A DNA stretch of 64,000 nt. It comes from Devosia sp. (GTDB lineage Bacteria > Pseudomonadota > Alphaproteobacteria > Rhizobiales > Devosiaceae). The position numbers were made by a program, and so were the translations under genes. The stretch is taken from contig NZ_JAQGJM010000009.1 of the NCBI RefSeq assembly GCF_028290625.1, forward strand, positions 62,001 to 126,000. Direction: 5' to 3'. This document shows, one piece after another, positions 30,491 through 39,189 of the stretch (positions are counted from its first letter, which is position 1; each line of letters starts with the position of its first letter). The notes beneath the pieces are model-generated. The model searched no databases and was not told the DNA's origin. It saw only the letters and a program-made list of their open reading frames with translations.

Positions 30491-30521
30491 TTGACTTAGA
30501 GTGCGCTCGAAGTTGTAGCAG
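30491..30521 (+). promoter_or_regulatory. MerR-type promoter with dyad operator
   Basis: -35 box TTGACT at 30491-30496, a 19-bp spacer, and a weak -10 (TAGCAG, 30516-30521). The spacer holds the dyad CTTAGAGTGCGCTCGAAG (30495-30512), close to the CTTAGAGT/ACTCTAAG sites of the AdhR/NmlR branch of MerR regulators. A long spacer with a dyad is the hallmark of promoters that MerR proteins activate by DNA distortion. The arms match at 6 of 7 positions. Confidence 0.8.
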
Positions 30522-30547
30522 AGGTAAATCGAGACGAGAAGGCAGCC

Positions 30548-30892
30548 ATGAAGATCAGCGAATTGGCGGTGCGGACGGGTCTGTCGGCCCACACTATCCG
30601 CTATTATGAGCGCATTGGATTGATGCCGCCGGCGCCGCGCGATGGCGCGACGCATCGGCATTATGACGAGCGTGCGCTCAACTGGATCGAATTTGTTGGG
30701 CGGCTCAAGACGACAGGCATGCCGATCCGGCAGATGCTGCGCTATGCCGAACTGCGTGCCGCTGGGCCATCCTCAAATGCCGAACGCAAAGCTCTGCTCA
30801 CCGAGCATCGCGATGCAGTGCGGCAACATGTCGAGGAGCTGATTGCCTGCCTTGAAGTGCTCGACGCCAAGATCGCCGGCTATGACGATTGA
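30548..30892 (+). CDS. MerR-family transcriptional regulator
   Basis: 114 residues: the N-terminal winged helix MKISELAVRTGLSAHTIRYYERIGLM, then the second helix-turn-helix, then a dimerisation coiled coil (residues 75-112). It has no cysteines in the effector region, so it is not a metal or Cys-redox sensor of the SoxR type; it resembles AdhR-like aldehyde or electrophile responders. The operator upstream suggests autoregulation together with the next gene, 20 bp downstream. Confidence 0.92.
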   Translation: MKISELAVRTGLSAHTIRYYERIGLMPPAPRDGATHRHYDERALNWIEFVGRLKTTGMPIRQMLRYAELRAAGPSSNAERKALLTEHRDAVRQHVEELIACLEVLDAKIAGYDD

Positions 30893-30912
30893 TCAGAACT
30901 GAAAGGCACTGC

Positions 30913-31290
30913 ATGTCCGAAATATCCGAAAGCCGCTTTGAACGCGGCACGCGCAAACTCATCGAGATTGATGGCCGGGGCGGCGAAGCCGTGGTCGCCT
31001 CGCTGGCCGATATCGCGCCGGACTTTGCCCGCTACATCGTCGAGTTTCCGTTTGGGGATATCTATTCGCGACCGGGCCTCGATTTGCGGTCGCGGGAGGT
31101 CGCCACCATCGCTGCACTGACCGCGATGGGCAATGCGCAGCCGCAATTGAAAGTCCATATTCAGGCTGGGCTCAATGTCGGGCTGAGCCGCGACGAGATC
31201 GTTGAAACGATCATGCAAATGGCCGTCTATGCGGGGTTCCCGGCCGCGCTCAATGGGCTGTTTGCGGCCAAGGAAGTGTTCGCGGAGTAA
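30913..31290 (+). CDS. Carboxymuconolactone decarboxylase (CMD) family protein
   Basis: 125 residues from ATG 30913. The CMD core is visible (LDLRSREVATIAALTAMGNAQ, then HIQAGLNVGLSRDEIVE). The CxxC redox motif of AhpD is absent, so it belongs to the gamma-CMD branch without peroxidase chemistry. It forms an operon with the MerR gene and is probably induced by the same electrophile or aromatic signal. Substrate unknown. Confidence 0.88.
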   Translation: MSEISESRFERGTRKLIEIDGRGGEAVVASLADIAPDFARYIVEFPFGDIYSRPGLDLRSREVATIAALTAMGNAQPQLKVHIQAGLNVGLSRDEIVETIMQMAVYAGFPAALNGLFAAKEVFAE

Positions 31291-31329
31291 TCAAGAAGGG
31301 GTGAGGCGCCTTGCCTCACCCCTTCTTGA
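31291..31329. terminator. Perfect 17-bp inverted repeat between CMD gene and uvrD
   Basis: Arms TCAAGAAGGGGTGAGGC (31291-31307) and its exact complement (31313-31329), loop GCCTT. It begins one base after the CMD stop and overlaps the last codons and stop of uvrD. No T-run follows on either strand, so it may act as a bidirectional mRNA-stabilising or Rho-type end rather than a classical terminator. Confidence 0.6.
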
Positions 31330-33655
31330 TAAAGCTATCCAGCACCTTCTTGCGACCGGCTTTTTCGAAATCGATGGTCAGTTTGTTGCCCTCGATGCCC
31401 GAGATGGCGCCGTAGCCGAATTTGAGGTGGAAGACGCGGTCGCCGAAGGCGAAGGCGGAACGGTCGCCGCCGAGATCGACTGAGCGGGCGACGAGGTCGC
31501 CGTCGATGGTCAGGGGGCCGCCGCCCTTGCGGGCGCCCTGCTGGGCGCGGGCGCGTTGCCAGCCGGGGGTTTCGTAGACGCTCTCGAACGGGTCGGCCTT
31601 GTTGAAGCGCGATGAGGCACCGCCGCCGTACCCGTAGCCGCCATAGGAGGAGCCGGTGTCCTTGACCTCGACGGCGTCAGCCGGAAGTTCGTCGAGGAAG
31701 CGGCTGGGAATGGCGGATTGCCAGAGGCCGTGGATGCGGCGGTTTTGTGCGGCGGAGATGCGGACGCGCTTGCGGCCGCGAGTGATACCCACATAGGCAA
31801 GGCGCCGTTCTTCCTCGAGGCCCGCGCGGCCACTTTCGTCCATGGACCGTTGGCTGGGAAAAGTGCCTTCTTCCCAGCCGGTAAGGAAGACAGTGTCGAA
31901 TTCCAGCCCCTTGGCGCCATGCAGCGTCATGATGGTGACGGCATCGTTCGCTTCTGCATTGTCGCGATCCATGACCAGGGCGATGTGCTCAAGGAAGCCG
32001 CCGAGGGTGTCGAATTCCTCCATGGCACGGCTCAGTTCCTTGAGGTTTTCCTTGCGGCCATCGGACTCCAGCGACTTTTCGGCGCTCAGCATGTCGGTAT
32101 AGCCGCTCTCTTCGAGGATCTGCTCGACCAGCTCGAAAGGTTTCAGCGTCTGCGACCTGAAGGCCCAGTCGTCGAACTGACCGATCAGGCTGCGCAGGGT
32201 CGAGCGCTGCTTGGCTTTGAGCTCCTCGGTTTCAAGCAGCAGACGGGTGGCAGCCAGCAGGGGCATGTTCTGGTGCCGCGCGGTCGCCATCAGCATCGTT
32301 ACCGTGGTGTCGCCGATGCCGCGCTTGGGCACGTTGATGATGCGTTCGAAAGCCAGATCGTCGGCCGGCTGGGCGACAAGGCGGAGATAGGCCAAGGCGT
32401 CGCGGATTTCCTTGCGCTCATAAAAGCGCGGGCCGCCTATAACGCGGTAGTTCAGGCCGAGCGTGATGAAACGCTCTTCGAATTCGCGCATCTGGAACGA
32501 CGCGCGCACCAGGATGGCCATGGAATTTAGGCTTTCGCCAGCGCGCTGATATTGTTCGATGTCCTCGCCAATGGTGCGGGCTTCCTCTTCGGAATCCCAC
32601 AATTGGGTGACGGAAACGGGCTCGCCCTTTTCGCCGACATCGGTCTGCAGAGTCTTGCCGAGGCGGCCTTCGTTGAAGGCGATGAGGGTAGAAGCGGCCT
32701 TCAGAATGTTCGAGGTCGAGCGGTAGTTGCGTTCGAGCTTGATCACCTTGGCGCCGGGAAAGTCCTTCTCGAAGCGCAGGATGTTGTCGACTTCGGCGCC
32801 GCGCCAGCCATAGATGGACTGGTCGTCGTCGCCCACCACGCAGATATTGGCTTCGCTAGCGGGCTTGCCCTGGGCGAGGAGGCGCAGCCAGAGATACTGG
32901 GCGGTGTTGCTGTCCTGGTATTCGTCGACCAGCATGTATTTGAATTTGCGGTGATACTCCGCCAGCACGTCCGGATTTTCCTTGAACAGGCGGATGCATT
33001 CGAGCAGCAGATCGCCGAAATCGGCAGCATTGAGCGATTTTAGCCGGGCCTGGTAATCGGCATAGAGCTTGGAGCCGCGGCCATTGGCGTAGCTGCCGCT
33101 ATCGGCCGGCGACACATCCTTTGGCAGCAGTCCCTTGTTCTTCCACCCGTCCAGCATGGAGGCAAAGAGCTTTGCCGGCCAGCGCTTCTCGTCGATATTT
33201 TCGGCATCCAGCAATTGCTTGATCAATCGGATCTGGTCGTCGGTATCGAGAATGGTGAAGGTCGACTTGAGATCGACCAGCTCAGCGTGAGCGCGCAGAA
33301 TGCGGGCGCCGATGGAGTGGAAAGTGCCCATCCAGGGCATGCTCTCAAGGCGAGGGACGAGCTTTTCGATACGCTCCTTCATCTCCCGAGCGGCCTTGTT
33401 GGTAAAGGTCACCGACAGAATTTGGGACGGCCAAGCGCGATTGGTATTGATGATGTGGGCGATACGCGTAGTCAGGACGCGTGTCTTGCCGGTACCCGCG
33501 CCAGCCAGAACCAGCAGGGGGCCGTCGATGGTCATGACGGCGTCGCGTTGCTCATCATTGAGCCCGCTGAGGTAGTCAGGCGCCGGCGGCCGTTTGAACT
33601 GGCTCGTGATCGAGCCAGCGGCGGGGCGTTCCGTTCTGTTGGCATCGGCGGTCAT
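31316..33655 (-). CDS. uvrD: ATP-dependent DNA helicase UvrD/PcrA
   Basis: Superfamily 1A 3'-5' helicase for excision and mismatch repair. The start at 33655 (MTADANRTER) gives 779 residues; the open frame to 33856 would run through the repeat and is rejected. Walker A AGAGTGKT is at 51-58, motif II DEYQD and motif III GDDDQSIYGWRGA are present, and motif VI is VGITRGRKR. A Gly-rich linker near 660 precedes the C-terminal Tudor-like segment (FGYGAISGIEGNKLTIDF). Confidence 0.96.
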   Translation of the reverse strand: MTADANRTERPAAGSITSQFKRPPAPDYLSGLNDEQRDAVMTIDGPLLVLAGAGTGKTRVLTTRIAHIINTNRAWPSQILSVTFTNKAAREMKERIEKLVPRLESMPWMGTFHSIGARILRAHAELVDLKSTFTILDTDDQIRLIKQLLDAENIDEKRWPAKLFASMLDGWKNKGLLPKDVSPADSGSYANGRGSKLYADYQARLKSLNAADFGDLLLECIRLFKENPDVLAEYHRKFKYMLVDEYQDSNTAQYLWLRLLAQGKPASEANICVVGDDDQSIYGWRGAEVDNILRFEKDFPGAKVIKLERNYRSTSNILKAASTLIAFNEGRLGKTLQTDVGEKGEPVSVTQLWDSEEEARTIGEDIEQYQRAGESLNSMAILVRASFQMREFEERFITLGLNYRVIGGPRFYERKEIRDALAYLRLVAQPADDLAFERIINVPKRGIGDTTVTMLMATARHQNMPLLAATRLLLETEELKAKQRSTLRSLIGQFDDWAFRSQTLKPFELVEQILEESGYTDMLSAEKSLESDGRKENLKELSRAMEEFDTLGGFLEHIALVMDRDNAEANDAVTIMTLHGAKGLEFDTVFLTGWEEGTFPSQRSMDESGRAGLEEERRLAYVGITRGRKRVRISAAQNRRIHGLWQSAIPSRFLDELPADAVEVKDTGSSYGGYGYGGGASSRFNKADPFESVYETPGWQRARAQQGARKGGGPLTIDGDLVARSVDLGGDRSAFAFGDRVFHLKFGYGAISGIEGNKLTIDFEKAGRKKVLDSFIKKG

Positions 33656-33773
33656 GCGGCTTGACGAATCTCTTTTTGTTCTCGTTTGCAATATAGGCAG
33701 CGTCACACGCGATGTATACGGCAAGCCAAGTATGTGGGGGCTTTTGAGCTCACGGTGCGTTGATCTTGGGGGG

Positions 33774-33888
33774 ATGCCGGTCTGCAAATTGCGGGTCTGT
33801 GCGCGTCCGGTGCTCACGTACCCAAAGTACGCTCCGCTCCGGTTCTCGCGACCCACAATTATCGACTCGGCCTGCCCTGAATCTCAAC
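33774..33888. repeat. 115-bp stem-loop repeat, copy B, in the uvrD/AsmA intergenic region
   Basis: Second copy of the element at 28772-28885. Arms AATTGCGGGTC (33787-33797) and GACCCACAATT (33850-33860) pair at 10 of 11 positions, although their sequence differs from the arms of copy A. The inner core and the GTAC stem are conserved. The 379-bp gap 33656-34034 holds this repeat and presumably the divergent promoters of uvrD and the AsmA gene; no gene is seen in it. Confidence 0.7.
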
Positions 33889-34034
33889 ACACCTAAAAAG
33901 CGTGGCGCCTGACGCAAGCGTGATAGAAGAGGCCGCCGACGGCCAGATTCTTGCCGATAATACAAGGCAGTCACGCACTTGCGTGGCAGCCTGACTTGCC
34001 TAAACTCAGCGCGACGAACCCGGGCGAAACCCAA

Positions 34035-37000
34035 GTGCTCAATCGCATTTACATCATCATCGGCATGCTGGCGATACTCGTGCTCGCGGCGGCGTTCATC
34101 GTGCCGCGGTTCGTGCAATGGAGCGACTATCGCGAGCGCATGGAGGCGCTGGCGTCGGGGCTGCTGGGCGCCGAAGTGGTTATTCGCGGGGATATCGAAT
34201 TCAGCCTGCTGCCGCAGCCGCGCCTGAGCTTTTCGGACGTGCTGGTGGGGCCGCCGACCGATCCGGCGGCAACGATCGGCACGGTGGAGGCGGACTTCTC
34301 GCTGCTGGAATTCCTGCGCGACGACTACAACGTCACCCATCTGGTGCTGCGCCAGCCGGTGTTCGACGTGGCAATCGACGAAAGCGGGCTGTTTGGCAGT
34401 GGCGTAACCTTCGGCGGCAGCGGTAAGGGCAGCGTTGCCTTGAAGCAGGCCAGCATCGTGGACGGCACGATCCGGATGGCCGACACCCGGGCGGGGCAGA
34501 ACCTGGTGGCCAGCGATATCGATGGCGAATTGGGACTGGACAGCTTTTCCGGCCCGTATCAATTCCAGGGCAGCGCGACGATCAACAGTGGCCGCTATGG
34601 CATCAGGTTCAATTCGGGCGCGATCGACGGCGATGGCTATAGTCGGATGACGGCCAGCGTGACGGCGGTCGACGGGGGCGCTTCGATCTCGGCAGAAGGC
34701 CAGCTCGAAGCCGGGATGGCGCCGAAATTCGAAGGCCGGCTGAGCCTGCGCCAGAAGCCGCCGGCGGGCGAGACAGCCGATGATATTCGCGGCGACCTCG
34801 TGCTGGAGGCGCAAGTGGCCGCCTCGACCGACCGGATTGTCTTTTCATCCTATACGCTGCAGCCCGATGAGAACCGGGCCGGCATGCGCTTGACCGGCGC
34901 GGCCAGCGTGCAACTGGGCACGCGGCGCAGTTTCGATGCTGTGATTTCGGGTGGTGTTTTCACGCTGCCGCCGCGTGACGCCAAGGAGGACCCGACGGTC
35001 CTGCCGTATGAATTTGTGCGGATGCTGTCGGAATTTCCGGCGCCATTAATTCCGCCACTGCCGGGACGGATCGGGGTGGACCTGGCCGAGGTGGGCCTGC
35101 GCGGTTTTGCGCTGCGCGATGTGCGCATGGATGCCAGTACCGATGGCAAGGCCTGGCAGGTCGAGCAGTTTACCGCGCAATTGCCGGGCGAGGCTGAGAT
35201 GCGCGCCAGCGGCGTGCTGCAGGCGCAGAATGGCAAGCCGGCGTTTAACGGCCAAGCCTCGGTGACGACGCAGCGGCTGGATGCGCTGGCGCGGTTGTGG
35301 CGCAAGCCGGATGAGGCCAATCTGCTATTCAACGTGCCAGGTTCGCTGGATGCCAAGGTGCTGCTGATGGGCGACGCATTGGGGCTGAGCCAGGGGGCGC
35401 TGACGCTCGACGGCAAGAGCCATGCGGTGGAGCTGCGCGTGGGTTTCGGCGCCGAGAAGCGGCTCGACGTGGTCGGGCATTTCGACGATCTCAATCCGGG
35501 CGACAGCGCGGTTTTGGGCGCGCTGCTGCCCAATATCGCGGTCGAGCCATCGTTCCCGGTCAGCTTTCCCAGCGGCAGTTTTTCGCTCTCGGCCAAGAGC
35601 GCGACGCTATTGGGACAGGCTGGCGAGGGGCTGGCGGCCGAGGGGCAGTGGGGCAATAGCGGCCTGACGTTCACCCGGCTATCGGCCGTTGACTTTGGCG
35701 GCGTTGGGCTGGATGCGGCGCTGCAACTAGCCGGCACGTTTGCCGAACCGAAATTCTCCGGCTCGGGGCGCGTCAAGGCGGCCAAGGGCGATGCGCCGGC
35801 GCTGGCGGCGTTGTATGAGCTCGGTACAGTGCCGGCCGCATGGCGCGATTTCATCGGGCTGTCGCTGCCCGGCGAGGTAATTTTCGACCTCGATGCGGTT
35901 GAGGAAAATGGCGGGCAGACGCTGACGCTGGGTGGCACGCTGGGCACGGCCGCCATCAATGCGACCGCGCAAATGGCGGGCGGCATCGGGCAGGCCCTGA
36001 GCGGGCAATTGCGGTTCACTGGATCGCTGGAATCCAATGATCCGGCGGCGCTGACGCGGCAACTGGGCTTTGGGGACGCCGAGCTGTTCGGCGATGATGG
36101 CTCGATGCTGGTGGCCCTGAACTTTTCGGGCTCGCCGTCCAACAGCCTGACCAGTCAGATTACTGCCAGCGTCGGCGAGCAGAGCCTGAGCTATTCGGGC
36201 ACGCTGCTGGCGAGCAATGGCGAATTGCAGGGGACCGGCACGCTGCGCGGCGCTGCGCTCAATGGCGGGGGGCTGGCGCAGTTGGTCGGTATCGATGGCC
36301 TGAGCCTACCGATCAGCGAGGTTACTGCGGCGCTCGATTTTGAAGGCATCCGTGCGGCGCGGCTGACCGAAATTGCAGGCACATCCGGCGCTAGCGGGTT
36401 CTCGGGGGATTTGTCGCAATCGCGGACCGGCGACGCCAGTGTGATCGCCGGCACGATGGCGGTCGACAGTGTCGATATTGCCGGCCTGGCGGGCAGCGTG
36501 ATGGGCGCCTCGGCACTGGTGCCGGGCGGCGGGGTCTGGCCGGATGGGCCGATCAATACCGGGCACGCTCCCCGCCAGACCCGCGGGTCGGTTGCGGTGA
36601 CAATCCCGAATGTGATTGCGGGCACGACGACGGTGACCGGCACCAAGTTCGATCTGAGCTGGGACGAAACGAAGTTGCGGTTGGGACGGCTGTCGGCCGG
36701 CATTGGCCCCGGGACGGTCAGCGGCGATCTTGTCGTCTGCTGCGCCGGGCCATTGCCGGACAAATCGGTAACAGGACGGCTGACGCTGGCGGGGGTTAAT
36801 CTGGACGATGTGGTGTCGCCTTCCGTCGCCGAGGCTCTGGGCGGTACGCTCGATGGCGGCGTCAGCATCGAGGGCACGGGGGCGAGTATTGCGAGCGTTC
36901 TGAGCGTGCTGTCGGGCGAGGGAAATTTCACCCTGCATGACCTGACGGTGCGGCAGCTTGACCCCAAAGTGTTCCCGACGGTCGCCGAACTCCAGGATGT

Positions 37001-37655
37001 GCTGGAGACCGATGGCGATGCGTTGGCGGCGCTGATCGGGTTGTCGCTGGGGCAGGGGCAGTTCACCGCGCCGACCGCCAACGGCGCCTTCACTATTGCG
37101 GGTGGCGTGGCGCGGGTAACCAACATTTTGGTCGAGGGCAATGGCGCCAAGCTGGGCGGCGATCTCAATGTGCAGCTGGATACGCTGGGGCTGGACGGAA
37201 ATTTCGTGATGAGCCCGTCCGGGTTTACCGATCCGAACGATCTCGTCACCGCCGACACGGCGCTGATCGGCAATCGGGTGAGCGGCACGCTGGCGGCGCC
37301 AGTGACCACTCTCAATCTCGATAATTTCGTGGCGGCGGTGCAAATGCGGGCCAACGAAATCGAGGTGGATCGACTGCAGGCCTTGCAGGCTGAGGATGCC
37401 GAACGGCAGCGCGCTGCAGCCGAGGAACGCAATAAGCTGATCGCGGCCCAGCGCCAGGCTGCGGCGGAAGCAGCGGCCAAGGCGGCGGCAGAAGTGGCTG
37501 CCAAGGAAGCTGCGGAAGCGGAGGCCTTAAGGTTGCAGCAACAACAGACGCCGCCAAATGCGGAGAGCGATCCGGTGCTGCAGGGGCCGTCACTGGACCT
37601 CAGCCTGCCGCCGCGTTCGACGCCGGGGCAACCGTTCTTTGTGCCACTGAACTGA
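34035..37655 (+). CDS. AsmA-family protein
   Basis: Very large envelope protein: 1206 residues from GTG 34035 (VLNRIYIIIGML). One N-terminal transmembrane helix (about 4-24) is followed by the AsmA signature region LGAEVVIRGDIEFSLLPQPRLSFSDV and a long beta-rich periplasmic body. The last 100 residues hold an Ala/Glu-rich coiled coil (about 1115-1180) and a Pro-rich end. AsmA-like proteins bridge the periplasm and are linked to lipid transport or outer membrane protein quality. The start is uncertain because the ribosome site is weak. Confidence 0.85.
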   Translation: MLNRIYIIIGMLAILVLAAAFIVPRFVQWSDYRERMEALASGLLGAEVVIRGDIEFSLLPQPRLSFSDVLVGPPTDPAATIGTVEADFSLLEFLRDDYNVTHLVLRQPVFDVAIDESGLFGSGVTFGGSGKGSVALKQASIVDGTIRMADTRAGQNLVASDIDGELGLDSFSGPYQFQGSATINSGRYGIRFNSGAIDGDGYSRMTASVTAVDGGASISAEGQLEAGMAPKFEGRLSLRQKPPAGETADDIRGDLVLEAQVAASTDRIVFSSYTLQPDENRAGMRLTGAASVQLGTRRSFDAVISGGVFTLPPRDAKEDPTVLPYEFVRMLSEFPAPLIPPLPGRIGVDLAEVGLRGFALRDVRMDASTDGKAWQVEQFTAQLPGEAEMRASGVLQAQNGKPAFNGQASVTTQRLDALARLWRKPDEANLLFNVPGSLDAKVLLMGDALGLSQGALTLDGKSHAVELRVGFGAEKRLDVVGHFDDLNPGDSAVLGALLPNIAVEPSFPVSFPSGSFSLSAKSATLLGQAGEGLAAEGQWGNSGLTFTRLSAVDFGGVGLDAALQLAGTFAEPKFSGSGRVKAAKGDAPALAALYELGTVPAAWRDFIGLSLPGEVIFDLDAVEENGGQTLTLGGTLGTAAINATAQMAGGIGQALSGQLRFTGSLESNDPAALTRQLGFGDAELFGDDGSMLVALNFSGSPSNSLTSQITASVGEQSLSYSGTLLASNGELQGTGTLRGAALNGGGLAQLVGIDGLSLPISEVTAALDFEGIRAARLTEIAGTSGASGFSGDLSQSRTGDASVIAGTMAVDSVDIAGLAGSVMGASALVPGGGVWPDGPINTGHAPRQTRGSVAVTIPNVIAGTTTVTGTKFDLSWDETKLRLGRLSAGIGPGTVSGDLVVCCAGPLPDKSVTGRLTLAGVNLDDVVSPSVAEALGGTLDGGVSIEGTGASIASVLSVLSGEGNFTLHDLTVRQLDPKVFPTVAELQDVLETDGDALAALIGLSLGQGQFTAPTANGAFTIAGGVARVTNILVEGNGAKLGGDLNVQLDTLGLDGNFVMSPSGFTDPNDLVTADTALIGNRVSGTLAAPVTTLNLDNFVAAVQMRANEIEVDRLQALQAEDAERQRAAAEERNKLIAAQRQAAAEAAAKAAAEVAAKEAAEAEALRLQQQQTPPNAESDPVLQGPSLDLSLPPRSTPGQPFFVPLN

Positions 37656-37663
37656 CGGGTCTG

Positions 37664-38263
37664 ATGAAAGTTATAGGTGATCTTTGGCGCCGAGGCCGCA
37701 GAACGGGCACCGCAGTTCGCCAAGCCAATAACACCTCGTTCGTAGTTAGAAAGACGATAATGACTGCCCTACATGCGGCGGCAATAATTCTTCCTTTTTT
37801 GATCTACTGCGTAGTCTTGGTAACAGATAAATTTGTGAGTTATGGCGCCATTGTCCGCACAATAAATCAGAGAAATCAAAATATACTTGATAACTTTTCT
37901 TATATTTTTATCCATGCTGATCATAATACGGCCAATAGTTACGTCATACTGGCCGTAGTATTGAAGTTTTATTTCTTTTTTTCTATTATTTGTTCATTAT
38001 TGACGGTTGCAATTCAGATTTATCGAAAAGAATGCATTTTTAGATGGAATACCAAATTTGCAATTAGCGGTTTAGCTATATTTGGATTGGCGTTTTATAT
38101 GCTGTTTGGGCCTGCGTTTTTTGGCTTTCACACCTCACGTGGGGGAATTCCACCGAACCTGTTCGGCCTGTTTTTGATTTCCCACTTCACGATCATTCCC
38201 TCACTGTTTGCTTTTTCGTTGTTTCCTTTACTGCCGAGCGACCAGCGAATGGTTGGAGTTTGA
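37664..38263 (+). CDS. Orphan membrane protein in an AT-rich segment
   Basis: 199 residues, beginning 8 bp after the AsmA stop. About four hydrophobic segments are seen (near 35-52, 92-115, 132-152 and 165-190). No family is recognised. Base composition drops sharply: stretches at 37861-38100 are mostly A and T with codons such as ATA, TTA and AAA that neighbours avoid. This suggests recent acquisition or relaxed selection. The ATG at 37760 is an alternative start before the first membrane helix. Confidence 0.55.
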   Translation: MKVIGDLWRRGRRTGTAVRQANNTSFVVRKTIMTALHAAAIILPFLIYCVVLVTDKFVSYGAIVRTINQRNQNILDNFSYIFIHADHNTANSYVILAVVLKFYFFFSIICSLLTVAIQIYRKECIFRWNTKFAISGLAIFGLAFYMLFGPAFFGFHTSRGGIPPNLFGLFLISHFTIIPSLFAFSLFPLLPSDQRMVGV

Positions 38264-38269
38264 CGGCCG

Positions 38270-38494
38270 TTAGCCCGTGGAAGGCCCGATCGAATTGGTC
38301 TGATACCAGGCCAGTACCGCCAGCCTTGCCGCCGATGACAAGTTGGCGGTGGCACGACTGCCGTCGATCGAGCGGATCAATGCCGCCAGCGGTTGGCCGT
38401 CTTCTTTCGCCATGGCGTCAAGTGCAGCCCAGAATTCGGGCTCCAGGGCGATGCTGGTCCGGTGCCCCGCAATGGAAAGCGAGCGCTTTTCCAA
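38270..38494 (-). CDS. Ribbon-helix-helix domain protein
   Basis: 74 residues starting at TTG (complement of 38492-38494). The pattern KRSLSIAGHRTSIALEPEFW followed by ALDAMAKEDGQPLAALIRSID matches the RHH_4-type ribbon-helix-helix proteins common in Hyphomicrobiales, presumably DNA-binding dimers. It lies 12 bases after sspB on the same strand and is probably co-transcribed with it. Target unknown; no toxin partner is present. Confidence 0.78.
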   Translation of the reverse strand: MEKRSLSIAGHRTSIALEPEFWAALDAMAKEDGQPLAALIRSIDGSRATANLSSAARLAVLAWYQTNSIGPSTG

Positions 38495-38506
38495 AAGCCA
38501 GCCAGA

Positions 38507-38995
38507 TCAGGGTTTCTTGCGGAAGGCGTCGAGGCTGACGACTTTTTCGCCGGGCTTTTCGCTCTCGGTGGCGCTGTCTCCATTGGCGGCCCCTTCGCGG
38601 TCGTCATGCTCGTCTTCGTCCTCATCATCGGCCTTGGCGCCGACGGGATCGAATTGCAGGCCGAACTGCACGGAAGGGTCGAAGAAGCCCTTGATCGAGG
38701 AGAAGGGCACGACCAGCAATTCGGGTTGGCCGTCGAAGGAAAGGCCGATTTCAAAGCCGGTTTCGGTGACCTTGAGGTCCCAATACTGGTTCTGGATGAC
38801 GATGGTCATTTCCTTGTCGTACTGACCGAGCAGTTTCTCGGAAATGCGAACGCCCGGCGCGCGGGTCATGAAGGAAATGAAGAAGTGGTGGTCGCCCGGT
38901 AGGCCTGTCTTGGCGACTTCTGACAGGACTTTGCGGACGACGCCGCGCAGCGCTTCCTGAGCCAGAATGTCGTAGCGGATCAGATCTTCGGCCAT
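38507..38995 (-). CDS. sspB: ClpXP adaptor SspB (alpha type)
   Basis: Adaptor that binds ssrA-tagged proteins and tethers them to ClpXP. 162 residues: a compact substrate-binding domain (about 1-120), a highly acidic disordered linker (DDEDEDEHDDRE), and the C-terminal ClpX-binding tail KVVSLDAFRKKP. The gene for the tag RNA, ssrA, lies 195 bp upstream on the same strand, an unusually direct pairing of the two parts of the system. Confidence 0.93.
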   Translation of the reverse strand: MAEDLIRYDILAQEALRGVVRKVLSEVAKTGLPGDHHFFISFMTRAPGVRISEKLLGQYDKEMTIVIQNQYWDLKVTETGFEIGLSFDGQPELLVVPFSSIKGFFDPSVQFGLQFDPVGAKADDEDEDEHDDREGAANGDSATESEKPGEKVVSLDAFRKKP

Positions 38996-39189
38996 AGGCG
39001 CCCTTCCGGCGTTTGGGGAGAATCCCGTGGCTCCCTTTTTCGTCCCGATTGGCGCGAAACGGAAGTCCCAAGTTCAAATTTGCTGCAGTTTAGGGGCCAT
39101 GCCGTGGCGAGCCGGCCTCCGCATTGCAGCAATGACCCATATCAGCCCTACGTTCCATGAGATTTCAAGAACAAAGGCACCGGTCAGCG

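Noticed and set aside
33656-33856. N-terminal extension of UvrD.
   Set aside because: It would translate the repeat at 33774; the start at 33655 matches the family.
37941-38020. Possible phage or insertion remnant because of AT richness.
   Set aside because: No terminal repeats, transposase or integrase fragments are seen; kept only as a composition anomaly.
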